Positions 7,205 through 17,786 of a DNA stretch of 17,786 bases are shown here, piece after piece (the stretch's first letter is position 1; the number at the start of each line of letters is the position of its first letter). The stretch comes from Chloroflexota bacterium (GTDB lineage Bacteria > Chloroflexota > Dehalococcoidia > UBA6926 > JACQUM01). The stretch lies in the NCBI GenBank assembly GCA_016210295.1, contig JACQUM010000027.1, positions 1 to 17,786 of the forward strand. The letters are read 5' to 3'. Under the pieces are notes generated by a model. The model was not told where the DNA came from, ran no database searches, and saw only the letters and a list, made by a program, of their open reading frames with translations. Made by a program: the position numbers and the translations under genes.

Positions 7205-8989
7205 CTACTTGGCCAGCCACCACTTCTCTGAGCGGCCTGGGGAGCTACCAGCCACATTACCAGACATCTCGATCCCGCGGACGTCTGGGCTCACGGCTTG
7301 GCCAAATGCCCACCACTGGATCTGGGCTCGGACAAAGTCGTCCAGAATGAGCTTGTGGAACTGGTGGGCCAGAGCGATGCGCTTGGTCTTGTCCAGCTCC
7401 TGGCCCATCTTGTCGCAGAGGGTGTCGGCCTCCAGGCTGGAGTAGCGGCCATAGTTACGATCGGAGCCCGTGTAGTAGAACTCGTAGCAGATCTGGTTGG
7501 GGTCAGGGTTGGAGGCGAGGTGGGTAAATTCGATGACCTCGAAGGCGCCGGCGGTGATCTGGGTGATGAGGCGCTGGCGCTCGGGGACGTACATGTTGGG
7601 GTTGAAGCCGACTCGGCGCAGCATCTCTAGCGCGGGAGCCTGGATGGCTGAGCCCGGGACGCCATTCAGAGGGAAGTCGATCAACGGGGAGGCGGAGTCC
7701 GGGTAGAGCTTGTAGCCCTGCTCCTGGAGGATCTGGCGGGCGCGGGCGACGTTCTGGTCCAAGGTATTCATGTTGTAGCCCGGATAGGTCTCCACCTGGG
7801 CGCGGGGGAGGTTCCAGGGGGTGCCGACGACGAAGGCATAGGCACCAGGGTTGCACCAACCCTCGAAGCCGATGTTGCAGAGGGTGCGGCGGTCCAGGGC
7901 GAGGGAGAGGGCCTCCCGGATCTTGATGTTATTCCAGGGGGCCTTCTGCATATGGCCCCAGAAGAACTGGACGTTGACGCCCAGGTAGCCCTTATTGCCC
8001 CACTCGGGGTTGTCCTCGGCGCGGAAGGGGCCGAGGAACTGGAGGTGTTTGGCCTCCCGGTAGAGGGTGTCGGCGGCGACATGCCAGCTGACATACCCCT
8101 CGCCGCAGGCGTGGACACGGCCAACGCGGAGGGCGCCGCCACAGGCGGGGCCGGGCATGACCGGGTGCTGGATCCTATCCATGTAAGGGTAGGGCTTGCC
8201 GTCGGGGGCCTTCCGGTGGTAGCGGGGGTTGGGGGAATAGGAGAGGGCTTCGTCGGCGATGAAGGAGTCGAGCTTCCAGGGACCAGAGCCGACGATCCAC
8301 TTGGGAAGGTCCTTCAGCCCTTTGGCTTTCCAATAGTCCTTGGGAAGCATGACGTTGACGGCGACGGCGAGCATGCCGGGGAGGGCCGCGTAAGGCCACT
8401 TGGTGTGGATGATAGCCGTCAGGGGGTCGGGGCATTCCACCTTTGTGACGGGGGCGAAGGTGCGGCCCCGTACACTGATGGTCAGGCCCTCGCCTGTCTT
8501 GATGGTCATGAGGGACCATGCGACGTCGTCGCAGTCGACGGCCTCATAGGAGCCGTCGGGGAGAGGGGCGGTCATGCCGGGCTCGAGCTTGAAGGTCCAG
8601 GAGAGGCCATCCTTGCTGACGGACCAATCGTAGGCCATGCGGCCTTCGACCTCCTCGTCGCCGCCGATGAACTTGTTGGAGGGCTTGTACTGGAGAAGGG
8701 AGTCGGCGACCCGCTTGTTCTCGGCGGAGCAGCACTCCTGCCAGGCGGCGAAGGTACTCGGGGCAGGCCCGCCCGTGAGGAGGGTGCCTCCACGGCGCGC
8801 TTTCTCCCCTACAGGAGCGGGCGTGGGGGTAGGAGGTGCGGCCGTAGCTTCCATAGCGGGCGCGGTGGTGGGCGCAGGGGCGGTGGTCGGTGCGGCCGTC
8901 GGCTCCGCTGCGGGAGCGCAGGAGACGACCAAGAGAACGAGGCCGAGACCGAAGGCAAGAGCGAAGCGGACTAGCCTGGAAGAAACCAT
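7205..8989 (-). CDS. ABC transporter substrate-binding lipoprotein, family 5 (peptide/nickel type)
   Basis: 594 aa. Lipoprotein signal with lipobox VVSC (Cys24), then a low-complexity Ala/Pro/Thr linker (about 25-60), then a family-5 solute-binding domain: RGGTLLTGGP, DGLSWTFKLEPGM, DDVAWSL, IVGSGPWKL, IREALSLALDR and a C-terminal WWLAK. Proteins of this fold capture oligopeptides, nickel chelates or sugars outside the membrane and pass them to a Dpp/Opp-type permease. The ligand is not readable. About ten cysteines lie in the mature domain, an unusual number for this fold. No permease or ATPase partner is nearby. Start ATG 8987-8989 with a near-perfect AAGGAGGT 5 nt upstream. Followed by the hairpin at 7136-7169. 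Confidence 0.9.
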   Translation of the reverse strand: MVSSRLVRFALAFGLGLVLLVVSCAPAAEPTAAPTTAPAPTTAPAMEATAAPPTPTPAPVGEKARRGGTLLTGGPAPSTFAAWQECCSAENKRVADSLLQYKPSNKFIGGDEEVEGRMAYDWSVSKDGLSWTFKLEPGMTAPLPDGSYEAVDCDDVAWSLMTIKTGEGLTISVRGRTFAPVTKVECPDPLTAIIHTKWPYAALPGMLAVAVNVMLPKDYWKAKGLKDLPKWIVGSGPWKLDSFIADEALSYSPNPRYHRKAPDGKPYPYMDRIQHPVMPGPACGGALRVGRVHACGEGYVSWHVAADTLYREAKHLQFLGPFRAEDNPEWGNKGYLGVNVQFFWGHMQKAPWNNIKIREALSLALDRRTLCNIGFEGWCNPGAYAFVVGTPWNLPRAQVETYPGYNMNTLDQNVARARQILQEQGYKLYPDSASPLIDFPLNGVPGSAIQAPALEMLRRVGFNPNMYVPERQRLITQITAGAFEVIEFTHLASNPDPNQICYEFYYTGSDRNYGRYSSLEADTLCDKMGQELDKTKRIALAHQFHKLILDDFVRAQIQWWAFGQAVSPDVRGIEMSGNVAGSSPGRSEKWWLAK

Positions 8990-8994
8990 AGTGG

Positions 8995-9002
8995 ACCTCC
9001 TT
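8995..9002 (-). promoter_or_regulatory. Ribosome binding site of the binding-protein gene
   Basis: AAGGAGGT on the minus strand, 5 nt before the ATG at 8989. It is the best Shine-Dalgarno match in the window and fixes the start at the lipoprotein signal. Confidence 0.8.
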
Positions 9003-9060
9003 CAGGCATTATCAGAACGCCGTTGCATACTTGTGATAGCATTGATTCGGAGTGCTGTTT

Positions 9061-9066
9061 TGTCAA
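9061..9066 (-). promoter_or_regulatory. Consensus -35 box upstream of the binding-protein gene
   Basis: TTGACA on the minus strand, about 72 nt before the start codon. The matching -10 is poor: AATGCT at 17-bp spacing (9038-9043). It suggests the gene has its own promoter, separate from the efflux operon. Confidence 0.35.
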
Positions 9067-9116
9067 GTGCCTCGGAAGCCGAGGGTGAGGGTCGCAGCGG
9101 CGTCGGTCGCGGCCCA

Positions 9117-9180
9117 TGTCCCCGAGAACAGCTTTTTCGTCCTTCCGGAGAAGGACTCAGAATGACGGCCCCTTCCGGCC
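9117..9180. repeat. Short interspersed palindrome-like sequence
   Basis: Just past the end of the DUF5666-like gene is a 7-bp stem (GTCCTTC/GAAGGAC, loop TCCG on the minus strand) flanked by ATTCTGAG and CGAAAAAG. The pattern CATTCTGAG...GAAGGACGAA resembles a short palindromic repeat I recall as common between genes of Chloroflexota and other bacteria. No second copy is in this window. Confidence 0.35.
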
Positions 9181-9181
9181 C

Positions 9182-9676
9182 CTAGCGAGCGCCGCTCCCC
9201 AGGATCGTCACCGTCGCGGCAGGCCCCGTCGCATCGCTCCCGACACCCACGGTCACCCGCGCCCCAGGCGTGATGTCGCTCTGTGGCCCGGAAGCCAGCT
9301 TCTGCACCGCCGTCTGCGGGCCTATGGTCACCGTCCTCGTTCCACCTTGTGGTAGGCGGATGACGATGCTGCTCCCGCTCACCGACTCCACCACCCCCGT
9401 GATCCCCCCTCGACCCAGGAAGCCCCCGACCCCCCCACCCGGCGAGCCTTGTGAGCCGGGTGGGGATACCTGCCCCGACTCCTCTTCGTACGCCTGGCTT
9501 CGTGCCTGCTCCAACGCCTGATCGAACTGGCTTTGAAGCTGAGCGACGGCCTCCTCGCGCCCTTTCGCCATGCCGGTGCTCTCCCCTCGAGCCTGCCCAG
9601 CGGCGAAGGCCGCGCCCGCGCTCACCCCGACGAGGACCACGACGATCAGGGCCATGACGAAAACGTTGCGTACCAT
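9182..9676 (-). CDS. Secreted or membrane-anchored protein with DUF5666-like C-terminal domain
   Basis: 164 aa. Residues 1-26 are a signal peptide or anchor ending GAAFAAG. Residues ~36-66 are charged and helical (coiled-coil-like: GREEAVAQLQSQFDQALEQARSQ). A Gly/Pro/Ser linker (about 68-90) follows, then a small beta-rich domain (about 91-160: ITGVVESVSGSSIVIR...TRTVTIGP...ITPGARVTVG) of the DUF5666 type, whose function is not known. Start ATG 9674-9676; its GGAGGAGGGGG ribosome site overlaps the region of the upstream permease stop (gap 13 nt), so it is the last gene of the efflux operon. It may be an envelope accessory of that transporter; this is inference. Confidence 0.7.
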   Translation of the reverse strand: MVRNVFVMALIVVVLVGVSAGAAFAAGQARGESTGMAKGREEAVAQLQSQFDQALEQARSQAYEEESGQVSPPGSQGSPGGGVGGFLGRGGITGVVESVSGSSIVIRLPQGGTRTVTIGPQTAVQKLASGPQSDITPGARVTVGVGSDATGPAATVTILGSGAR

Positions 9677-9689
9677 TCCCCCTCCTCCT

Positions 9690-10934
9690 TCACTCGGACC
9701 GCAGCGCCTGAATAGGATCGAGCCGGGCGGCCCGCGACGCCGGGTAGAAACCGAAGAAAAGCCCGATGGCCGTGGCGACGCCCACGGCTAGGAGCACGAT
9801 GTCCGGCGTCACCGCCGCCGGCACCTGAGTTCCCCCGATGTTGATGTTGGAGACAAGCTGCGAAGCCCCGGCCCCGAGGGCGACGCCCAGGAGTCCGCCC
9901 GCCAGGCTGAGGAGGGCCGACTCCACCAGGAACTGCAACAAGATATCCCGGCTCTTGGCGCCCACCGCTTTTCGGATGCCGATCTCCCGGGTCCGCTCCG
10001 TCACCGAGACAAGCATGATATTCATGATGCCGATCCCGCCGACGACGAGGGAGATGCCGGCGACGGCGCCCAGGAAGATGGTGAACGCGCCAAGCGCCTG
10101 GGTCAAGGTCGCCAGAGTCTCCTGCTGGGTGGTGATAGTGAAGTCGTCCACCGTGGGGGAGTCATGGAGTTCCCGAAGGAGCGCGGTCACCTGCTCCTTC
10201 GCCGCGTCCACCAGAGAAGCATTCCTCGCCTGCACGTAGATGACCTGCACCTGGTCTGCCCCACGGGCGGTCAGGGTCCGTGTCAGGCGGCGCTGGGCCG
10301 TGGTGATGGGGACGACCACCAGGTTGTCCTGGGACCCAAAGGCCGTTCCGCCCTTGCTCTCCAGAACGCCCACCACCCGGAACCGCCGTTGGCTCAGGCG
10401 GATAGACTCCCCCACCGGGCTCAGCTCGCCGAAGAGGGCCTCAGCCACATTGCTTCCCACGACGGTCACGAGCGACCCGGCCTCAACGTCCGCCTCGGAG
10501 ATGAACCTCCCCTCCGCGACGGTGAAGTTCCGCACCGTCTCGTACTCCGGCGTGACACCCATGGCTCGGGTCGCCACGGTGGAGCCTGATACCGCTGCCT
10601 GCACGGCCGTGCTCACTTCCGGCGCAGCCATGACAACAGCGGGGGTCAGAGCGGGATCCGTCAGAGCGGCCGCGTCAGCCAGGGTCAGGCGTCCCGCTGT
10701 CGGCTGAAAGCTCTGGGCGCCAGCCTGGGGGGGCGCGCCGGGGCGCACGAAGAGGAGGTTCGTCCCGATGGACTCCAGACTGGAAGTCACCCTCGCCTGG
10801 GCTCCCTCTCCAATGGACATGAGGGCGATGACCGCCGCCACGCCGATGACGATTCCCAGGACCGTGAGGAAGGAGCGAAGCTTCCTGGATAGGATGGCCG
10901 ACAAGGCAGAGCGGAGGCTTTCCAGAAGCGTCAC
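9690..10934 (-). CDS. MacB-like ABC transporter permease
   Basis: 414 aa in MacB/FtsX architecture: a cytoplasmic amphipathic N-terminus, helix 1 (about 21-41, SFLTVLGIVIGVAAVIALMS), a large extracytoplasmic MacB-type domain (about 45-280, starting SSLESIGTNLLFVRPG), then three helices (about 284-306, 330-352, 377-399). The FtsX core motif TERTREIGIRKAVGAKSRDI is present. It lacks the fused ATPase of E. coli MacB; that is the separate gene upstream. Such transporters act mechanically to export peptides, macrolides or lipid-linked substrates with a membrane-fusion partner. The start ATG 10932-10934 overlaps the ATPase stop (ATGA), showing coupling. Confidence 0.92.
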   Translation of the reverse strand: MTLLESLRSALSAILSRKLRSFLTVLGIVIGVAAVIALMSIGEGAQARVTSSLESIGTNLLFVRPGAPPQAGAQSFQPTAGRLTLADAAALTDPALTPAVVMAAPEVSTAVQAAVSGSTVATRAMGVTPEYETVRNFTVAEGRFISEADVEAGSLVTVVGSNVAEALFGELSPVGESIRLSQRRFRVVGVLESKGGTAFGSQDNLVVVPITTAQRRLTRTLTARGADQVQVIYVQARNASLVDAAKEQVTALLRELHDSPTVDDFTITTQQETLATLTQALGAFTIFLGAVAGISLVVGGIGIMNIMLVSVTERTREIGIRKAVGAKSRDILLQFLVESALLSLAGGLLGVALGAGASQLVSNINIGGTQVPAAVTPDIVLLAVGVATAIGLFFGFYPASRAARLDPIQALRSE

Positions 10935-13900
10935 AGCTTGCCCTCCGGTCGGAGTGCCGCGTGACGGGGGTTCGACACAACCTCGTCGCGCTCCAGGAGG
11001 CCATCCCGGATGCGCAGGATTCGCCCCATGTGCGCTGCGATGTCCGCCTCGTGCGTCACCAGCACCACTGTCATCCCCTCCCGCTCGTTCAACTCCTGGA
11101 GCAGGGCCATGATCTCCTCGCTGGAGCGAGTGTCCAGGTTCCCGGTGGGCTCGTCGGCCAGAATGAGGGACGGCTCCATCACCAGCGCCCGGGCGATAGC
11201 CACCCGCTGCTGCTCGCCGCCCGAGAGCTCGAAGGGGCGGTGCCGGGCGCGCGGGCCCAGCCCTACTCTCTCCAGCGACGTCAGCGCCCGCTCCCGGCGA
11301 CGGGGTGCCCCCGCGTACACTAGCGGCAGCTCCACGTTCTCCACCGCCGTCATCCGGGCCAGCAGGTTGTAGCTCTGGAACACGAAGCCGATCCTTCGGT
11401 TCCGTATCTCCGCCAAGCGGTCGTCGTTCATCTGGCCCGTCTCTTCACCCGCCAGCCGGTAGCTGCCCGAGGTCGGCCTGTCCAGGCAGCCCATGAGGTT
11501 CATCAACGTGGACTTCCCGGACCCCGAGGGCCCCATGACGGCCACCATCTCCGCCGGGAAGATAGCGAAGCTCACGCCCCGGAGCGCCTCCACCTCAATG
11601 GCGCCAGTCTGGTACACCTTCCTGACCTGGCGCAGCTCGATGACAGCAGCTTGACCGTCCATCAACACCCTCGCCGGGCTAGCGGCCCCCGTCTTGGAAG
11701 ACGCGGAACGCTCCGCCCCCGGGGAGACCACCTCCGCTCTGGAAGCCTCTCTGACCAGCAGGGGAACTGCTCGTGGCGAGGCCGCTCGCCGCCGTCGGCA
11801 CTACCACGACCTCCCCGGCCTTGAGGCCATCCAGCACTGCGATATACTGGTCGTTGCTCCCCGCCACCGTCACTGGCCTCGAAGTTTCGATCCCCTTCTC
11901 CAGGACGACAACCGTGGGGCTGGCCAGGCTGCCGCGCAGGGCGCGTCGGGGCACGAGAAAGACGTCGGGGACCCGTTGAAGAGTGATGGTGGCCGTGACG
12001 GTCATCCCCTCTCGGAGAGCGGCCTGGCGGGGCACCTCCACCGCTATCACAAAGGGGTAGGTGACGATCCCCTGTTGAGATTGCCCCACGGAGGAGACGG
12101 TGGCGACTCGCCCCTGCAAGCTGAGGCCACTCACGGCATCCACGGCGACGCTGACCTCTTGACCCGGTCGCACGGAGGCGACGTCCACCTCATCCAGAGT
12201 CCCCCGCACCTCCATGGCCGTCGGATCGATGAGCGTCGCCACGGAGGCGTTGGCTCCGATGGTCTGTTCCTCTTTCGCCTGGACGGTCCCCATCACTCCG
12301 GCGAAGGAGGCCTTCAGCACAGCGCGATCGAGTCTGTCCAGGGCGTCGTCCAACGCGGCCTGAGCGGATGCTACCTCGGCCTCTTTCAAGGCGATGGCCA
12401 GGGCATCCGGCCCCTGTCGGGTCTCGTTCAGGGATTTCAGGGTGGCCTCCAGGTTCGCTTGGGAGACGGTCACCTGCACCGCTTTCGCCTCCAGATCCAG
12501 CGGATCGGCGGGCACCGTCAGGTCGGCCAGGGCCTCCTGCGCCGTCTTGAGAGCCACCGCCGCCTTGTCCGCCGCGTTCTGGGCGCTCGCCAGGGCCTTG
12601 TCACGCTGCGTCCCCTGAGCCGCAAGATTCTCCCGGGCCTTCTCCAGCGCCTCCCACAAAGCGTCTATCTCCGTCTCGAGGGCCGCCGTATCCGGTCGGA
12701 GCGGAGAGAGGGCGACCCAGGCGAAGAGGACCATTTCGTTCCACGGCGTCGCGGGGTCGTCTACAGGCAGGATCCCGAACTCACGCTTCCTCAACTCGCT
12801 CCCGTAGGTCCCTGGGCCGAGCAGCACATTCAGGTCGGCGCCCCACTTGTCCAAGAGCTCCTGGGGGGGCCTGAGTAGTTGACCATCTGTCAGGGCGATC
12901 CCCAGGTACCGCGAGAAGAAATCGCCGTACTTCTCCCCTGCCGTCTCCACCTGGTCTTCGGCATTGGGGATCGTCGTGGCCCAAGAGGCCACGACGATGG
13001 TCTGGTCACGTCGAGCGTTCTCCAGAGCGACGATGGCGTTCCCGACGGTTGCCTCGGCATTGGCGACGGCATCGGCATCAGGGCCATCTAGCAGGCGCTG
13101 GTTGGCTTCTTCGGCGTTCCGGAGGGAGAGGCGAGCGTTCGCTACCGCTGCCTCCGCGACGGCCAGCGCCTGTGCCGTGGGACCTGCCTTCAGGTCCGCG
13201 AGGGCTTCCTGGGCGTTGTCCAGGGCCACCCGCGCCTGGGCCACCGTCTTCTGAAGGGAGGCGATAGTCGCCGCGTCCAGCCGTGCCACGACCTGGCCTT
13301 CACGCACAACGTCGCCCTCGCGGACGAGGACCTGCACCACCGTGCCCGCGCTGCCGAAGCTGAGCGTCCTCTGGTTGGAGAAGGAGAGGCCCCCCGAAGC
13401 GCTGACCGAGGTCACCAGGTCGCCGGGCATGACCACCGCCAGTTGCCTGGCTTGATCCGTTCTTCCGGCGCCGAAGGCCACGCTGTAGCCTTGGAAGCCC
13501 ACGCCTGTCGCCACCACGCCCGCGACGGCGATCCCGACGATTAGCCACAGCCCTTTCACGGCACGCCTCCCTCGCTTCGGTTGTCCCGTTCCACTCGGGT
13601 TGAGCCCGTCGAAGAGTGACCATAGCTGGACGGAGCGTCAAAAGAAATAAACGGACGGAAGGAGCAAAAGGTTACGCGTCCTTCGGAAAAGATAGCCCTA
13701 ACGCAGGCCCTCCTCGCGTCCCTCCAGGCGCACCTCCACGGCGCGAGCGTGGGCGGGGAGACCCTCGGCTTTCCCTAGGACAACCGCTGCCTCACCGGTT
13801 CGGGCCACAGCCTCCGCAGTCATCGCCACGATGCTCGTTACCTTCAGGAAGTCGTAGACGCTCAACGGGGAGCTGAACCGGGCCGATCCCGCCGTCGGCA

Positions 13901-16900
13901 TCACGTGGCTTGGCCCGGCGACGTAGTCTCCCAGCACTTCGGGGCTCCCCTGTCCCACGAAGATGCCTCCGGCGTTCGTCAGCCTCCCCACCAGGGGCCA
14001 GGGGTCGCGGACAAGGAGGCAGAGGTGCTCGGGGGCGATGTCGTTGCACAGGACGACCGCCTCTTCCATCGACTCCACGAGGGCGATGACACCATTCGCC
14101 TCCCACGACACATGGGCCGCCGACTCTTGGGGCAAGGCACGGAGCTGACTCTGGACCTCTCTCTGCACCCGGGGGACGAGGGTCTCCGAGGTGGTCATCA
14201 TCATCGGTCGCGCGTCCACGTCGTGCTCCGCCTGGGCCAGGAGGTCTGCGGCGCAGAAGACGGGGCTGGCCGAGGAGTCCGCCAGGACGACGGTCTCCGT
14301 GGGCCCCTGGAGGGCATCGATCCCGACGACGCCGAACACCGCTTTCTTCGCCTGCTGGACAAGGTAGTTCCCTGGCCCGCACACCTTGTCCACCGCGGGG
14401 ACAGACTCCGTCCCGAAGGCGAGGGCGGCGATGGCCGGCATGCCACCGATACGGAAGACCCTGTCCACCTTGGCGATGTCGCAGGCCACCAGGGTGGCTG
14501 GCGCCACCTGCCCTCCCTCGCGGGCCGGCGTGGCCACGAACACCTCCCCCACTCCCGCCACCCGAGCGGGGATGGCCGTCATGAGCACCGTCGAGGGATA
14601 GGCTGCCCGGCCGCCGGGAACGTAGAGCCCCACGCGGCGGAGAGGCCGCACCACCTGGCCCGTTCCTTCCTGGAAGTCCATCCAGCCCGCGCGGACCTGA
14701 CGGCGGTGGAAGGCTTCCACTCTCTCTGCCGCGAGGTGGAGCGCGTCGATGACGGCCGTGTCTACTTTGTCGTAGGCACGTGCCCGCTCCCCTCGCGACA
14801 CCTCGATGGCCGAGACCTCGACGCCGTCCAAACGAAAGGTCAGGTCGACGAGGGCAGCGTCCCCATGCGCCCGCACCTCGCGGATCACACGGTCCACCGC
14901 CTCCTGCGGCCCGATCTCCTCTCCAAATGCACGCCGCAGGAAGGCAGCTAGCGTCGGAGAGGCGGGCGCGTCGTGCCACGGCGAAGGCCGCACCAGGACC
15001 TGTCGCGTCTCTTCCAAGCCATGGACCACTCTCACGAGAGGATCTCCTTCCCGGCGCAGACAGTCACCCTATGCGTTGCTGCCTCCTCAGCCCCCAAGGG
15101 CAGTCGGAAGCGAGAAGACGAGGGCGCACAACGTTCCGTGCACGGCTACGCGCCCCGAGCAAGCCGAGCCCCACCTCCGTCGCCACCACCGTTCCGGGCG
15201 GCGAGCAGGCGTCGGTATCCCTCGGGCTCCGTGGTGAACGCATAGGCTATGGGAGAGGTCGTGATGCTGCTGCCGCCCATGCGGCGCAGATGGCTCACCG
15301 CCGATACGAGCTTGCCTCGCTCCACCCCCACGGTGACGGCGAACCACCTCTCTTCCCCTCCGCTTTTGCTGTACACCCGCGCGATGGTCGGGCCCTGGAT
15401 ACCCGAGACATCAGGCTCCTTCAGCACCGCCGCCGCCACCTCCTCCTCCGACGCCCCGCGGATGTTGGCAGTCACCAGATAGAAGCTCTGGGCCCTCAGG
15501 CGCCCCTCCACCAGCTCCAACACACTCCGGACCGCCTCTCTCTTCGCCGAGTCTTCCATGAGGGTGCGTCCGTTGCCGATGAGGACGGCTTGGGAGCTGA
15601 GGACCGTCCCCTCGGCGATAGTCTTCAGCCTGTTTTCGCGAATGGTCGCTCCGCTCTCGATGATGTCGGCGATGAAGTCCGCGTAGCCCATGAGAGGGGC
15701 CGCCTCGACGGCTCCCGCCGCCTCGACAAGGGCGAAGTAGTTCAGCCCGCGAGAGTAGAGGAAACGCCGGACCAGACGTGGATACTTGGTCGCCACGCGA
15801 AGCTCCCGCCCCTTCTCCCGAAAACTGGCGGAGAGGTCGGCCAGGTCGAAGACGGAGGAGACGTCCACCCACGCGTCGGGGACAGCTACGGCCAGCTCGC
15901 ACCGCCCGAACCCCAGGTCGTCCACCAGGAGAACCGTGTCCCCACCTTCGACCGCGTCTTCCATAGAGCGGTCCAAACCCACGACTCCCAGGTCTGCCGT
16001 CCCCTCCTCCACCTTGGCGGGGATGTCCACGGAGCGTTGGAAAAGGGCGATGCTTTCCGGCACGCCTCGCACCGGCGCCGAAAGGCTCCGGCTGCTCGAA
16101 CGCTCCACCGTGAGGCCGCAGGAGGCCAGGAAACCCATGGTCGCGTCTTGCATCTCGACGTTGCTAGGGAGAGCGAACCGCAGCATAGCGTTCCTATCTC
16201 AGCGGGATCTCCCGACTTTTCCCGCCCGCCTCCACCAGAATCAGTCGGGTGGCCGCGTGCCGTTCGGCGTAGAGACGTACCGCCGCCTCGCCATCGGCGC
16301 GAGGATAGAACTCCACCTGCTCTCCTCCCGCCCGGCGATCGCTCGCCACCGCCAGGGCAGCGGCGCCTGCTTCCGGCCCTGCCGGCGCCACGATGGTGAC
16401 CTTCCCTCTCCCCGATCGGCTCGGAACAGTCTCGGGAAGACCGCGAGCGACAGCCACCGTCTCCAACGTATAGGCGAAGCCGAGGGCCGGCGTCTCCCTA
16501 CCCCCCAGCGCTTGAACGAGCCCGTCGTACCTTCCCCCTCCACAGAGAGGGACCTCCCCACAGGTCGGGTGGGAGATTTCAAAGACCATGCCGGTGTAGT
16601 AGGCGATGCCGCGCGCAAACCCCAGGTCCACCGTGACATCCACTCCTTGGAGCTCGGGCATTCCTTCCAGCAATCCCGCCATCTCGGCAAGAGACGCCAG
16701 AGCCGCGGGTGGCCGTCTGTGCTCCCGCGCTACCTCTCTTGCGCGGGCCAGCGCCTCGGCAGGTCGGCCTCGCACGTGACACAGATCGCTCAGGAAGCGG
16801 AGGGCCGCCTCGACTTTCCCCGGCTCCTCGGCGGCGAACAGCTTCTCCAAGAAGCGTTCCTCCACCTCCGCCATGTCGCGACTCCCCACCGCTCTGGCCT

Positions 16901-17786
16901 CTAGGCCGGAGAGAAGCTGGTGCACCAGCGCCCGGGCCTCCTCCAGAGAAAGCCTTCCGATGAGGCGTCCGAGAGACTCGTCTGCCAGGGCGTTCGGCGC
17001 CATCCGCAGCTCTTGTGCCTGGGCACGCACCCAATCCAACCCTCGCGCCGGGTCCCGAAGGGCGCCGACCTGGCTGAGGAGGAACATCGTCGCCTTGTCG
17101 GCCAGGTCGAAGCTCCCCAGGAAACCGCTCAGGACACCCAGGTGGCCCAGGGTGATGGCGAAGCCTTCCAGCCCCACGTCCCTCAAACCCTGGCAGGCAA
17201 CCGCCACCGCCTCTGCGTCCGCCAAAGGAGCTGCCGTGCCGATCGTCTCGGCCCCTACCTGGGTCACCTGTCGGTAGGGCGACTGCTCCAGGGGCTGATA
17301 CCGGAAGACGGGCCCCGCGTACTGCCATCGCACCGGAAGCGTCTCCGCCGACGCCCTCTCGATATAGGCTCGGATGACCGAGGCGGTGAACTCCGGTCGG
17401 AGGCTCACCTCGATGCCGCCCGGGTCGGTGAAAGAGTAGAGCTGGGCCGCCAGCTCTCCGCCCGATTTACGGAGAAAGAGGTCGCTCTCCTCCACCACCG
17501 GGGTTTCGATGGGGTGATATCCCCAGCGGGAGAGGGTGGAACGCAGGGACTCTAGGAGAGAGGCACGGAGCTCCGCCTGGTTCGCGAGAATATCGGAGGT
17601 CCCTGGGAGACGGCGGACTGGGTTGCGCACGGGCTATTCCTGAATCGACGACGTATACGCCATTCTACCTTACGGCGAAGCAGGTGTCTAACGGAAAAAC
17701 CGATCCCCTCTGTCGCCGGGTGCCAATCCTAGCAAGATGCTGAAAAGGGGAGTGCAGTCCCGAAGACTCGGGATTGCCAGGCGTAA

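Overview
This window is GC-rich bacterial chromosome (by eye well above 60% G+C) with frequent GTG and TTG starts. It carries housekeeping and transport genes, a split histidine-biosynthesis cluster, and several short interspersed palindromic repeats. Gene content (a HisZ-like subunit beside a long-form HisG, an RGG-tailed RRM protein, a MacB-like efflux operon, membrane pyrophosphatase) fits an uncultured Chloroflexota member, perhaps Dehalococcoidia-like. That placement is inference; no rRNA or marker search was possible.

Left part (1-3126). The window opens with the last codons of a probable membrane proton pyrophosphatase and its strong hairpin. A cupredoxin lipoprotein on the minus strand and an MFS transporter on the plus strand follow, divergently arranged. 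After the transporter come a 172-bp palindromic MITE-like element and a small RRM RNA-binding protein with its own extended -10 promoter and a leader of about 90 nt.

Middle-left (3127-7204, minus strand). hisC and hisB overlap by one base. A second, degenerate MITE copy separates them from an OFA-like MFS transporter. Downstream of that is the most striking locus: a membrane-anchored thioredoxin-fold protein whose frame is interrupted only by a TGA at the exact position of the first catalytic cysteine. The motif reads TGA-Ile-Val-Cys, that is UxxC, and a compact hairpin lies 27 nt downstream. It is best read as a candidate selenoprotein that ordinary gene callers would split in two.

Middle-right (7205-13559, minus strand). 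This stretch has an orphan, cysteine-rich family-5 substrate-binding lipoprotein with a good terminator. Next to it is a compact operon of membrane-fusion protein, ABC ATPase, MacB-like permease and a small secreted DUF5666-like protein.

Right part (13698-17786, minus strand). hisZ-hisG-hisD run from a near-consensus promoter at about 17662-17690, with the edge of a third MITE copy just upstream. The efflux operon and the binding-protein gene therefore separate hisZGD from hisCB, which would together supply several steps of one pathway. No tRNA, rRNA, CRISPR array, transposase gene or selenocysteine machinery was seen.
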